Source: Rahnella sikkimica
GTDB taxonomy: Bacteria; Pseudomonadota; Gammaproteobacteria; Enterobacterales; Enterobacteriaceae
DNA length: 64,000 nt
Assembly (NCBI RefSeq): GCF_002951615.1
Contig: NZ_CP019064.1
Coordinates: forward strand, 1 to 64,000
Direction of reading: 5' to 3'
Shown: positions 1 to 10,696 of the stretch, one piece after another
Numbering within the stretch: position 1 is the stretch's first letter
Layout of the letters: every line of letters begins with the position of its first letter
Notes under the pieces: model-generated
The model's database searches: none
What the model was told of the DNA's origin: nothing
Seen by the model: only the letters and a program-made list of their open reading frames with translations
Made by a program: the position numbers and the translations under genes

Positions 1-151
1 TATGAATCTAACTCATTGTTTATATGAAATTAATAGTGCGTATCATCCTGACGGCGCAACACACCGATCCGCAAGACGTGCATCAAAAGCCTCAACCATT
101 TGTAAGTAACCCAGCTTTAGTTCCACACACTTTTTGAGATTTCCGGTTTCT

Positions 152-301
152 GATCCCTTCCCAATATGATGCCAGGATAAATCAGAGATCCGGGTCTGTT
201 GATCCCTTCCCAATATTGATGCCAGATAAATCAGAGATCCGGGTCTGTTTGATCCCTTCCCAATATTGATGCCAGGATAAATCAGAGATCCGGGTCTGTT
301 T
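152..301. repeat. three tandem ~51-bp units at the IS left end
   Basis: Units lie at 152-200, 201-250 and 251-301 and each starts gatcccttcccaatat. They differ only by one or two missing bases (49, 50 and 51 bp). The unit is the 3' end of the IS OrfB gene plus subterminal DNA. The other IS copy carries two such units. Confidence 0.9.
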
Positions 302-1372
302 GCAGGCTTCGGACAAATTCTTCCGGAGTCTGGTTATTTAATGAGGAATGTGGCCGGTACTGGTTATATTCCTGCCGCCAGTGCTCGATCTTCTCCTGAG
401 CATCTTCCAGTGACAGGAACCAGTGCACATCAACACTCATCGCGCAGGCTCCCGTTGAATGACTCGACCAGAGCATTATCTGTCGGTCTGCCGGGCCGTG
501 AGAAGTCCATTGTCACCTTATTTTCGTATGCCCATCGGTCAAGCGCTTTAGAGATAAATTCGCTGCCATTATCCGTCTGCAACCGGTGTGGTATACGGTG
601 CTGCATTTGTTTCAGGCGCTCCATAACAGCCACCACATCCTCTCCGCGCAGCCCCTGACCAACTTCGATCGCCAGGCATTCACGACTAAAATTATCCACT
701 ACAGTTAGGGCACGTATCCGACGCCCGTTGAACAGTTATCACAACAAAATCCATGCTCCAGCACTGATCTAATGCGGTCACTTCTGGACGGGCGTGTCGG
801 TGCCTGGCTGTACATGCCTGAGTGGGCGTTTTGCTCGCAGATTCAGTCCTTCCTGACAGTAAATTCGGTGGGTTTTCTTGTGGTTGACTAACCAGCCTTC
901 CCTGCGCAAAAGAAATGAATGCGCGGGCAACCATAGCGGATCCGTGTCTCCGCAATTTTCTCTTATCCGGTGAGTCAGGGCCTGTCATCACGACAACTGC
1001 GATAGAGGTATACCGTGCGACTCTGCATCATTAAACGGCAACCACGACGCAGCCCGATACGATAGGCGTCCAGCAGGTAAGTCACCGCTTCACGCTTCTG
1101 AATGGGCCCAGAACTTTTTTCGAATGAATCCTGGAGCATTTCCTTATCCAGACTGAGGTCCGCCACAGACGCTTAAGCCGTTGGTTTTCGTCCTCAAGCT
1201 GCCGCAAACGGCGCAGTTCTGTTACGCCCATACCGCCAAATTTTTTTCTTCCAGTTATAAAAGTGGCTTCAGAAATACCCATCTTTCTGCACACTTCCTC
1301 CACCCGAGTGCCTGTTTCGGCCTGTTTAAGGGCGAATGCTATCTGTTCTTCGGTATAACGGGTCTTTTTCAT
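282..1372 (-). pseudogene. IS3-family OrfA+OrfB transposase, multiply frameshifted
   Basis: OrfA starts at 1372 ([17 protein letters not shown], the usual helix-turn-helix start of IS407-type OrfA). OrfB fragments follow in shifting frames, including the DDE pieces ([16 protein letters not shown]). Against the intact copy at 29733-30832 at least a dozen one-base gaps or insertions are visible and almost no substitutions. It cannot encode a working transposase as read. The pattern suggests sequencing error as much as decay. Confidence 0.85.
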
Positions 1373-1451
1373 GGTTGATATGCCTCTCAGTGAGATGAAA
1401 GAAAGACCGGATACTTTAGTTAGGCTGGCACTGTTTTCAGGGAGGAGATCA

Positions 1452-1748
1452 TCTCAGCCATCAGCCGGTATTCTTCCGGCGTCAGGTTATTCAGGGATTC
1501 ATGGGCCGCTCACTGTTATATTCATTCAGCCAGCGCTCCGTTATTTCCCGTGCTTCATTCAGTGTTCTGAACAGATAAAATCCAGTATTTCGGTCCGGTA
1601 CGTTCGGTTAAACCTTTCTATAAACGCATTCTGTGTTGGCTTACCCGGCTTGATAAATTCCAGCATCACGCCATGCTCTTCGGCCCATTGCGCCAGAGCC
1701 AGTGATATCAGTTCCGGTCCGTTATACCTATTGAATGCATCCAGCTAG
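1452..1748 (-). pseudogene. IS3-family OrfB C-terminal fragment
   Basis: Read on the minus strand, this encodes the end of a DDE integrase-type transposase: RYNGPELISLALAQWAEEHG, then the E-containing motif NAFIERFNRTYR, then NEYNSERP close to the C-terminus. There is a frameshift just before the end. The 5' part is missing. One end abuts the IS3-family copy at 152-1451 and the other the IS110 element that starts near 1750, so it is a relic caught between two later insertions. Confidence 0.75.
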
Positions 1749-1811
1749 CGTTTAAGTCAGCTATTTTCTACAACTTGTAATGTCTGTGTCTGTCACAAGT
1801 GGAGAAAATCA

Positions 1812-3056
1812 ATGAACACTTTAGTTAGTAACATCGGTGTGTCGGGGACTCTGATTGCCCTAGATATCGCTAAAAAACATCACGATGCAAAAATTCGGCA
1901 CCCAGATGGACGAACATCCTATCTGCGTATTGAAAATACCCTGGAAGGGTTCAACCGACTGCTTGCGCTCACCGCTTCACCCCATGAAGATATTATCGCT
2001 GCATTTGAACCTACAGCTGATTATCACCGTAACATCGCATGGTGGTTACATAAGCAGGGAGTTCAGTGCCATCTTGTTTCATCTGTCAGATGTGCCCGAG
2101 CTCGTGAGATGCTGTTTAAGACCTGGGATAAAAATGATCGCAAAGATGCCAGTGTCATTATGTATTTGCTCGAACAAGGATTATCTTCACCATTTTATGA
2201 TCCTCTGGCGAATGGCATTATCGATATACAGGAGATATCAAACACATACCATCAGGTTACTCTGGCACGAACACGATGTCCGAACAGCCTGGTTAACCAC
2301 TATCTGACCCTTTATTTTCCCGAAGCTGAGCAGTTTCTGCATATGTCCCGGGCAGAGTGGTTTTGCCAGTTTTTAATTCAATTCCCTACACCGTCTTGTA
2401 TCACGTCACTTAACCGGGATGTGTTTGTAAAACAGTCATGGGATGTTGTTGGGCGGAAACAGTATAAACAGCGGTTTCTTGAACATCTCTATGATGTTGC
2501 AGCGAATTCCATTGCATTACCGTTGCCAGATGATTCTCTGGCAGTGGCCACGTTCAGATTACAGCTTCATCGATATATCGAACTTTCGGCCCAACGATTA
2601 CAACTTGAGAAACAAGCAGAAAAATATTTGCAGGAACGAAGTGACTACCAGCATTTACGTACGATCCCGGGGATTGGACCTGTCATTGCCCTTATGGTTA
2701 TTGCTGAAAGTGGTGATTTGACACGTTTCGCTCATTATCGGCAGTACCTCAACTTTTGTGGTTTTAATCTCTCCGCCCTTCAGAGCGGGCAAAAGCACAG
2801 TGGTTACAGATTATCAAAACGTGGAAATGCGCGGTTAAGATATGCCTTCTGGCTTGCCGCCACAGTAGCAGTAAGAACGAGGGAAAACAGTTTCCGGTAC
2901 AAATATGAACGCTATCTTCGGGAAAATGGAGACAAGCCTGATCAGAAAAGAAAAGCCATGACGGCTGTGGCAACAAAAGTCGCCAGAGTGGCGCATGCAA
3001 TTGTAAAGCAGAATATTGATTACAAAGGGTATTATGAAATAAGCCATGGGACGTGA
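1812..3056 (+). CDS. IS110-family transposase (intact)
   Basis: 414 residues, the usual size for the family. The N-terminal RuvC-like DEDD domain starts with TLIALDIAKKHHDAKI (first Asp about residue 18), has AAFEPTADYH (Glu) and later WDKNDRKDASV (Asp pair). The C-terminal Transposase_20 domain carries RTIPGIGPVIALMVIAESGD and the conserved Ser region near SGYRLSKRGN. An AGTGGAGAAA-type ribosome site precedes the ATG. IS110 enzymes recombine DNA under guidance of an RNA encoded in the element's own non-coding end. The downstream flank is cut short at 3155 by the next IS110. Confidence 0.85.
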   Translation: MNTLVSNIGVSGTLIALDIAKKHHDAKIRHPDGRTSYLRIENTLEGFNRLLALTASPHEDIIAAFEPTADYHRNIAWWLHKQGVQCHLVSSVRCARAREMLFKTWDKNDRKDASVIMYLLEQGLSSPFYDPLANGIIDIQEISNTYHQVTLARTRCPNSLVNHYLTLYFPEAEQFLHMSRAEWFCQFLIQFPTPSCITSLNRDVFVKQSWDVVGRKQYKQRFLEHLYDVAANSIALPLPDDSLAVATFRLQLHRYIELSAQRLQLEKQAEKYLQERSDYQHLRTIPGIGPVIALMVIAESGDLTRFAHYRQYLNFCGFNLSALQSGQKHSGYRLSKRGNARLRYAFWLAATVAVRTRENSFRYKYERYLRENGDKPDQKRKAMTAVATKVARVAHAIVKQNIDYKGYYEISHGT

Positions 3057-3200
3057 TTCAACGGGCCGTAAGGCGCATCGCGACCATTAGATAATGCTCA
3101 ACGTCCATGGTTTCCCAAAAATGCTGTGTTAAGTCCTGTCGGGCCATTTCGGACCCTTATATCTTGAAGATGGCATAAACTGAATTTGTAGGTCTGGCAA

Positions 3201-3265
3201 AGCTCATGCAGCACGTGCGAACCCCAGGGCATTAAGCCCGCATGCAAGCGTCCCGCGCATGAGCT
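3201..3265 (+). ncRNA. structured leader of IS110 element (candidate bridge RNA part)
   Basis: A 9-bp perfect stem (AGCTCATGC 3201-3209 with GCATGAGCT 3257-3265) encloses smaller hairpins such as GGGC-attaa-GCCC. It lies in the non-coding 5' end, about 65-130 bp upstream of the IS110 transposase start. In IS110 elements a bridge RNA that pairs donor and target DNA is encoded in this position. That is family knowledge; the RNA itself is inferred here. The same structure is present at 49005-49069. Confidence 0.4.
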
Positions 3266-3299
3266 GAGTCACTCATCACTAGCCCGTACAGTTGAATGA

Positions 3300-4285
<986 letters not shown>

Positions 4286-4414
4286 AAAATCTATTTATTA
4301 CAATATTCAACATCAGGATTAAACATCAAATTCACTGTAAGTGTGCTTGACGATTACCCTATTGAATAATAAATGGATGCAGTTAGTAAAGTCCGCTATG
4401 TGCCAGATATAGTC

Positions 4415-4599
4415 ATTCGAACCCTGAGGGTTACACTTTTAAGTGATTCAGGGTATGCGCTTACTGGTTACGAATATTGTGCCAGAATCATGTGATCTGA
4501 TGATTGCCGCTTTGCTTTCGAGCCAGTAAGTGCTCCACGTTCGCTAACGAATACTCAGGGCATGCAGATAAACTGCTGACTATATTTCTTTCGAAGGGC
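4415..4599 (+). mobile_element. 5' leader fragment of a second IS110-type element
   Basis: This matches the DNA upstream of the IS110 transposase at 40351 (compare 40120-40310), including gattcagggtatgcgctt, the gttcgctaacgaatactc hairpin region and ataaactgctg. It stops where IS1 begins at 4600, so IS1 landed in this element and the rest was lost. An identical fragment sits beside the other IS1 copy (47670-47870, inverted). 4286-4414 holds the tail of the first IS110 element and nothing else recognisable. Confidence 0.75.
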
Positions 4600-5680
<1,081 letters not shown>

Positions 5681-5816
5681 TTAATGCTCTGGATAAGGGA
5701 TAATATCAAAATACGGCCTAATTATCTTAGGGTACTGTATTCAGAAGCGTTCGCGACACTAGGAACAAAAGAAAGGGGAGATGAATCTCCCCCGGCCAGC
5801 AAAAAAGCGCTCCGTA

Positions 5817-6560
5817 TCAAACAGCAACGAAGCCGCCATCTACGAACAGTTCTTCACCGCCGACAAAGCTGCTTTCGTCAGAAGCCAGAAACATGACCGC
5901 CTTTGCAATTTCTTCGGTTCTGGCGAGCCTGCCGAATGGGATCGCTTGCTGCATCCACGCTTCCGAACCTTCATTGTTTTGCAGATAGGTCCGCATCGCG
6001 GGGGTCAACACCATTCCAGGCGAAACAACATTTACCCGGATGCCCTGACTTTTCAGATCTGTAGTCCATGTACGCGCAAGCGAGCGGATCGCCGCCTTCG
6101 TCGCACTGTAAATGGAAAGATTTGCAAAACCCTTGCTGCCTGCACCTGATCCGGTCAGGATGATGCTGCCGCCAGCCGTCATCAGCGGCAACGCTTTCTG
6201 CACGGTGAAGACAGTCCCTTTCACGTTAATGCCGAACACACGATCAAAGTGATCTTCCTCAATGCCACCAATCGGTGCTGATTCTGATATTCCTGCGTTG
6301 GCAAAAACCACATCCACATGGCCTTTTTCCTGCTGAATTTGCGCGTACAGGCGATCAAGGTCCACCTGACTACTGACATCGCCCTGCACTCCCACGGCAC
6401 CGTTCCCGATTCCCTTTAAGGCTTCATTCAGTCGATCTTGTCGGCGACCAGTGATGTAGACGTGAGCGCCTTGCTCGGCGAAGGATTTGGCAGTGGTCAG
6501 ACCGATGCCGTCGGTGCCGCCAGTAACGAGCACCACCCTGTTATCAAACCGTTTTGTCAT
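5817..6560 (-). CDS. SDR family oxidoreductase (cassette A)
   Basis: 247 residues, a classical short-chain dehydrogenase. The NAD(P)-binding TGGTDGIG motif is at residues 13-20, NAG at 88-90, N112, and the catalytic S138, Y151, K155 (YSATK). The C-terminus DESSFVGGEELFVDGG is typical. The start ATG at 6560 follows gagtaag; a TTG eight codons upstream is less likely. It is divergent from the TetR gene at 6653 with paired operators between, so TetR most likely represses it. The substrate is unknown. A deleted sister copy is at 14370-14646. Confidence 0.88.
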   Translation of the reverse strand: MTKRFDNRVVLVTGGTDGIGLTTAKSFAEQGAHVYITGRRQDRLNEALKGIGNGAVGVQGDVSSQVDLDRLYAQIQQEKGHVDVVFANAGISESAPIGGIEEDHFDRVFGINVKGTVFTVQKALPLMTAGGSIILTGSGAGSKGFANLSIYSATKAAIRSLARTWTTDLKSQGIRVNVVSPGMVLTPAMRTYLQNNEGSEAWMQQAIPFGRLARTEEIAKAVMFLASDESSFVGGEELFVDGGFVAV

Positions 6561-6582
6561 GTCGCTTACTCGCTTTTGTTTC

Positions 6583-6627
6583 AAATGGAGGGTTGTTCCA
6601 CTTATTATATGGAGCTATCCTCCATTT
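6583..6627. promoter_or_regulatory. paired operators between SDR and TetR (cassette A)
   Basis: The outer arms AAATGGAGG (6583-6591) and CCTCCATTT (6619-6627) form an inverted repeat. Inside are two palindromes, tggagggttgttcca (6586-6600) and atggagctatcctccat (6609-6625). The same layout occurs at 14304-14349 between the homologous divergent genes of cassette B. Conservation in two diverged copies supports TetR operators that cover both start regions. Confidence 0.7.
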
Positions 6628-6652
6628 ATCAAGTTGCAGAGAGACCAAGATT

Positions 6653-7207
6653 TTGACCCACGAAACAACTTTAAGGGCCGACGCCCAACGAAACAGAGAG
6701 CGCATTCTCGCAGCCGCCGAAGAAGTGTTTCTGGTGAAAGGCGCGAGCGCCTCCCTGGACGATGTTGCGAAGTGTGCCGGGGTCGGTATCGGTACGCTGT
6801 ATCGGCGCTTTCCAACACGCGAAGACCTGTTGGCTGCGGCCTACAGCGCCCGCTTCCTCACTTTTGCAGAAAACAGCCGCGCCCGAGCTACCGAACTTGG
6901 CCCATTAAGCGGCTTGCAAGCCTATTTAGAAGAACTGGTTCACCTCACGACCGTCTATCGCGGCCTTGCATCCTCACTCGGCACTGTTCTCCAGATCGGA
7001 ACGCCGGGCTGCCTCGCAACGAGTGCGGAAGGTAGACGTCTTCTTGACCAGACTCAAAGGCTGGGAGCTATTCGGCCTGATTTCACCTTTGACGATCTGG
7101 TGTGCATTGCCACGGCCATCTTACTGTGTGCCGAGAACGACATTTCGCCGAAAACACGAATCTCGCATCTGGTGAATCTCTTTGTAAATGGAGCTGTGGT
7201 GAGGTGA
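6653..7207 (+). CDS. TetR family repressor (cassette A)
   Basis: 184 residues starting at TTG 6653 (THETTLRADAQRNRERIL). The sister gene at 14284 uses a TTG at the equivalent place, which supports this start over an upstream ATG at 6554 inside the neighbour's promoter. The N-terminal TetR helix-turn-helix spans about residues 10-55 (GVGIGTLYRRFPTREDLLAA). The C-terminal ligand domain has the QIGTPGCLATSAEGRRLL segment shared with the sister copy. It lies divergent from the SDR gene. Confidence 0.85.
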   Translation: MTHETTLRADAQRNRERILAAAEEVFLVKGASASLDDVAKCAGVGIGTLYRRFPTREDLLAAAYSARFLTFAENSRARATELGPLSGLQAYLEELVHLTTVYRGLASSLGTVLQIGTPGCLATSAEGRRLLDQTQRLGAIRPDFTFDDLVCIATAILLCAENDISPKTRISHLVNLFVNGAVVR

Positions 7208-7316
7208 AGCTAATAAATATCTTTCTGAACGGGTATTACACTTTTTTGTGGCGTGATAAATGTCGGGTAATAGTTGATATCATTTTCAGATTAAGGGGCG
7301 ATAACCTTTAATCTAT

Positions 7317-7353
7317 ATCCCTTAACGTGAGTTTTCGTTCCACTGAGCGTCAG
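7317..7353. other. 37-bp match to the ColE1/pMB1 origin flank
   Basis: The run starting atcccttaacgtgagttttc and ending cactgagcgtcag is the sequence I know from the edge of the ColE1-type (pBR322) replication region. It stops abruptly after cag, and the following bases diverge. No RNA I/RNA II region follows, so it is a fragment and not an origin. Confidence 0.65.
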
Positions 7354-7397
7354 CCCCCCTAGAAGTGCAGGATAAAGATTTTCGCCAGATTTAAAGC

Positions 7398-7420
7398 AAA
7401 AAAAGCCCACTCTAGTGGGC
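7398..7420 (-). terminator. Rho-independent terminator (minus strand)
   Basis: Stem GCCCAC-tcta-GTGGGC (7405-7420). On the minus strand it is followed by seven U (A-run 7398-7404). It lies about 280 bp downstream of the LysR gene that ends at 7703 and would stop its transcript. Confidence 0.75.
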
Positions 7421-7536
7421 TGCAAATGCAATTAATCAATTTTTACCATATCGAACAGCTTTGGTACTTAGTGCTTGCCTAATATCTCAGATTGACGTGA
7501 CACATCACAATACTTGGTGACAAAAAATTTTTATAC

Positions 7537-7605
7537 GGGCGGAAATTCGTTCAAGAGTGGTAACTGAATATCGGCATTATCAGGTTTTATGGCTTTTATC
7601 TGGTT
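7537..7605 (-). pseudogene. short IS110 transposase relic
   Basis: The minus-strand translation QIKAIKPDNADIQLPLL resembles KIKAIEPDNADIRLLQQL in the IS110 transposase at 40351-41589. Only about 20 residues match, and flanking sequence in the same frame does not. Confidence 0.45.
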
Positions 7606-7702
7606 CACGTTAAGGCACGATGAACCAGATAATGCCTTAGCGAAGGTGATTTCCCTTTTCCATACGGCTTTGTAATATGACCGATTGTCTAACGCTGAGG
7701 CG

Positions 7703-8578
7703 TTATCCGTTGAGAACAAGAGACATATGCGGGTATCGGGCGCACAGGAAATCGACGAATGCGCGAACCTTTGGCGCAGCAAGCCGCCTGGAAGTATGCA
7801 ATACCCAGAGTGTCGGCTCTGGGCCCGACGCGATGCCCCACTGAACTAAATCGCCGCGGGCAAGCTGGTTCCATGCGATGGACTGCGGAATGAGGGCAGC
7901 GCCGCCGCCGGCGATAGCCGCATCCCGGACCATCAGTAGCGAAGAGAAGCGCAGCTTTGGGATTGGTTCCAGAACTAGTTTGCCTCCATCCAGAGTCCAG
8001 TTTCTGGGCTGAAAACCAGAGGTGACAATAGCTGGTATTGCCCTTATTGCTCCGGGTATTGGTCTGATTATTTGAGGCGCTGCCACAACAACCAGCCTGT
8101 CCCTTGCGAAACACCGTCCGACTAAATTGCTGTCGGGGCTCGGGTTGATCCGGATCGCGACGTCAAATTGTTCCTCGATGAGATCCACCATGCGGTCTTC
8201 CGCCACTATTTCAATTTCAATTTCAGGGTAGGCCGCACAGAATTCGGCCCCAATACGCCCCATGGCAAGCTGGGAAAACAGGGCCGGAGCTGCGACACGC
8301 AAGCGACCGCGGGGCGTCGAAACACCGTCACCGACCGCCGTCATGGCTTCGCTCACTTCACTCAACAGACCTTCAGTCCGTAACATCAGCGTCGTACCGG
8401 CTTCGGTGAGCTTCAAACCACGAGAGCTACGTTCGATCAGCCTCACACCCAGTTGCTCCTCAAGATCGGCAATGCGTCGCGATAACGTGGCTTTGGAAAT
8501 GCCGCTCGCACGACTTGCCTTCCCAAGCCCCTCATTCGTTGCGACAAGTATAAAATCAGACAGTGCGTTCAGATTCAT
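7703..8578 (-). CDS. LysR family regulator (cassette A)
   Basis: 291 residues from ATG 8578 (MNLNALSDFILVA). The N-terminal winged helix-turn-helix is residues 1-60 (GISKATLSRRIADLEEQLG), followed by the LysR substrate domain (GRLRVAAPALFSQ; FDVAIRINPSPDSNLVGRCF). It is divergent from the oxidoreductase at 8681, the usual arrangement for a LysR regulator and its target. A broken homologue is at 15112-16003, and the two share a similar upstream segment (TGTTCCA...TGA.ACAA). Confidence 0.88.
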   Translation of the reverse strand: MNLNALSDFILVATNEGLGKASRASGISKATLSRRIADLEEQLGVRLIERSSRGLKLTEAGTTLMLRTEGLLSEVSEAMTAVGDGVSTPRGRLRVAAPALFSQLAMGRIGAEFCAAYPEIEIEIVAEDRMVDLIEEQFDVAIRINPSPDSNLVGRCFARDRLVVVAAPQIIRPIPGAIRAIPAIVTSGFQPRNWTLDGGKLVLEPIPKLRFSSLLMVRDAAIAGGGAALIPQSIAWNQLARGDLVQWGIASGPEPTLWVLHTSRRLAAPKVRAFVDFLCARYPHMSLVLNG

Positions 8579-8680
8579 GGTGTTCCAGTTATGAGACAAG
8601 GTATCTATTGTTTATGATCTTTGTTTTTTTATTGCAACGGAATACTGTCTCGTTATCAAAACTGACGACGAGGAAATGTA

Positions 8681-9616
8681 ATGAACAATATACAACGTGC
8701 TGTACTGATCCGACACTACGGCGGGGCTGATGCGGCGGAAGTGGCCGAGATCGAAAAGCCTACACCGGGACAAGGCCAGGTTCTGGTCCGGGTTCTTGCC
8801 GCTGGCGTGAACGGTATTGACTGGAAAGTTCGTGAAGGCCTGTTACAGAATGACTTTCCGCTTCCACTACCGATCATTCTGGGCGCCGAGTTGGCCGGGA
8901 TTGTCGTCGCTGTCGGTCCCGGTACCTCTCGCTTTCATATCGGTGACCGTGTCATGGGCGCAATAGAAGGGTTGGGTGCATATGCCGAATTCGTGGCAAT
9001 CAATGAAGTAATCCTTTCTCCGACACCTGAGGGTCTGAAAAATATCCATGCTGCCGCCATCCCCGTAGCCGCCGTCGCGGCATGGAACAGCTTATATCAA
9101 GCAGGACCGCTCTATCGGGGGCAGCGCATCCTCATTCATGGCGCTGCCGGTGGTCTGGGGTCTTACGCTGTGCAATTTGCCAAACGAGAGGGTGCCGAAG
9201 TCTTTGCCACTGCGGGCTCGGCTGATCTGGACTTCGTCCGCAGCCTTGGTGCAGATCATGTCATTGATTATCATTCACAACGTTTTGAGGACGTTGCCCG
9301 AAACATAAACCTGGTGCTGGATTACGTAGGCGGAGACGTGCTGGACCGCTCCTGGCAGGTTTTGACAGAGGATGGCGTTATCACTGGCACCACCTCGCCA
9401 GACATTCTGGCCCGAAAGCCGGCTAATCGCCGGGGGTTCTGGTTTATGAATAAGCCTGATCCCGTATTACTGGAAACGCTGGCCAGAGAAGTCGCCAGCG
9501 GCACGCTTCAGTCCAGAATTGGCGGCATCGTGGGATTCGCTGATATTCCGAACGCCATCGAACGTAACCGTACCGCCTCTCGGACCGGGAAGGTCATTGC
9601 AGACTTTTCACGTTAA
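8681..9616 (+). CDS. zinc-independent MDR/quinone-oxidoreductase family enzyme (cassette A)
   Basis: 311 residues of the medium-chain dehydrogenase superfamily, quinone oxidoreductase branch. It has a GroES-like N-terminal domain (LPLPIILGAELAGIVVAVG), then an NADPH Rossmann fold (ILIHGAAGGLGSYAVQFAKR, about residues 148-167). The catalytic zinc cysteines are absent. An aggaaat ribosome site precedes the ATG. It is divergent from the LysR regulator. The likely role is NADPH-dependent reduction of quinones or enals; the substrate cannot be read from sequence. Confidence 0.88.
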   Translation: MNNIQRAVLIRHYGGADAAEVAEIEKPTPGQGQVLVRVLAAGVNGIDWKVREGLLQNDFPLPLPIILGAELAGIVVAVGPGTSRFHIGDRVMGAIEGLGAYAEFVAINEVILSPTPEGLKNIHAAAIPVAAVAAWNSLYQAGPLYRGQRILIHGAAGGLGSYAVQFAKREGAEVFATAGSADLDFVRSLGADHVIDYHSQRFEDVARNINLVLDYVGGDVLDRSWQVLTEDGVITGTTSPDILARKPANRRGFWFMNKPDPVLLETLAREVASGTLQSRIGGIVGFADIPNAIERNRTASRTGKVIADFSR

Positions 9617-9891
9617 TCATTCTCTGTATCTACAGCTGCCTTTTTCAGGATATCCCGTTCTTCCTCAGTACGTTTGAGCAGCGCTTTCAGCCTGAGGATC
9701 TCCGTTCTTGCATCCAGTAAATCCTGAGCCTGATACCCGCTGTTATCAGGTTTTATTGAACGGAGCCATTTATAAAGACTGTGTGCTGAAACCCCAAGTA
9801 GTTCTGAAACGTCGACAACGGAATAGCCGTGCTCAGTGATCTGCCGGACAGCTTCTTCCTTAAATTCAGGGGTAAATCGTTGTGTGCCCAT
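9613..9891 (-). pseudogene. solo IS3-family OrfA
   Basis: 92 residues, open frame, starting MGTQRFTPEFKEEAVRQITE. It has the IS3 OrfA helix-turn-helix and leucine-zipper end (LRLKALLKRTEEERDILKKA). No OrfB follows, as the oxidoreductase gene ends where the IS should continue. It is the remnant of an element and cannot transpose alone. Confidence 0.8.
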
Positions 9892-10118
9892 AGACTCCTC
9901 CTATGCTCAAAATATAGTCCAGATTTCTCTACGAGCTTGGGGGCACTCCATTTTGCTGCTTGGTACGCAGTTGCTGAACAACAAAATTAGCATAGGTAAA
10001 TGGTTTAACTAATCTATCCCGGACAGACGTTACAAAAATGCCACCAGAAGCAACAAAGCCCGTATTTTGGACTGCACCCCAAAAGTTGGACACCCAACTG
10101 AGTAAGGTGCAGTTTTTT

Positions 10119-10643
10119 ATGGCAAAGCCAAAATATTCCCTCGAAACCAGAATGGCAGTGGTCAGCCATTACCTCTCCGGTCATGACGGGACACAACGGA
10201 CCGCAGAACGTTTTGGGGTCGAAAGAACGTCAGTTCGTCGCTGGGTCAGGGCCTGGCAATTACACGGCATTGATGGCATTGCCTGGAAAAATGACCGCCA
10301 TTCTCCGGCGTTCCGGATTGCTGTTGTCCGCACTGCTCTCGATGAAGAACTTTCGATGCGTGAAGCTGCTGCACGGTTTAATATCTCAAATGAAACCGTT
10401 GTCCGGCACTGGATTAATGTCTACAAAGACGCAGGTGAGAAAGGACTTCTGAGCATAAAACCGGGCCGGAGCAAAGACATGGCAAAACCCCAAAAAGCCT
10501 CACCCCTTACTGATGCAGCGCTGGAAAAGTTATCTCCCGAAGAACTGCGGGCTGAACTCCGTTATCTGCGTGCAGAGAATGCTTACCTAAAAAAGCTGAA
10601 GGCCTTAGTTCAAAGCGAGAAAAACGGCAGAAAGCCAGAATAA
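10119..10643 (+). CDS. IS150-type OrfA
   Basis: 174 residues starting MAKPKYSLETRMAVVSHYLS. It has two helix-turn-helix regions (QRTAERFGVERTSVRRWVRA; MREAAARFNISNETVVRHW) and a C-terminal coiled coil (LRYLRAENAYLKKLKAL). The slippery run AAAAAAG in the coiled-coil region (near 10588-10594) fits the -1 frameshift that makes the OrfAB transposase; OrfB is in the -1 frame relative to OrfA. Confidence 0.9.
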   Translation: MAKPKYSLETRMAVVSHYLSGHDGTQRTAERFGVERTSVRRWVRAWQLHGIDGIAWKNDRHSPAFRIAVVRTALDEELSMREAAARFNISNETVVRHWINVYKDAGEKGLLSIKPGRSKDMAKPQKASPLTDAALEKLSPEELRAELRYLRAENAYLKKLKALVQSEKNGRKPE

Positions 10644-10696
10644 TCAGTGAGCTAAGGCGTGAGTATGCGCTCAATGACCTTCTATGTGCAGCGGGT

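Larger units (their letters stand above)
152..1451 (-). mobile_element. IS3-family (IS407-like) element, copy 1, damaged
   Basis: This is a second copy of the element at 29629-30955, in the same orientation. The right-end terminal repeat (1430-1451, starting actgttttcaggg) is present once. The left terminal repeat is missing, and the element begins directly with the tandem 51-bp units. Both reading frames are broken by many single-base gaps relative to the other copy. Its right end lies inside another IS3-family transposase fragment, so it inserted into that older element. Confidence 0.85.
7208..7702. other. gene-poor stretch with plasmid-origin fragment, terminator and IS110 relic
   Basis: No intact gene. 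It holds a ColE1-type origin-flank match (7317-7353), a minus-strand terminator (7398-7420) and a short relic of an IS110 transposase (7537-7605), each listed separately. The rest shows nothing recognisable. Confidence 0.6.

Noticed and set aside
152..301. Tandem repeats that could be mistaken for a CRISPR array or plasmid iterons
   Set aside because: The units are contiguous with no spacers, and they are the 3' end of an IS transposase gene, also repeated at the second IS copy.
5684..6149. Plus-strand frames overlapping the SDR gene
   Set aside because: No ribosome site and no family features. The minus-strand SDR explains the coding signal.
7317..7353. Active plasmid replication origin
   Set aside because: Only a 37-bp edge fragment is present; the RNA I/RNA II region is absent.
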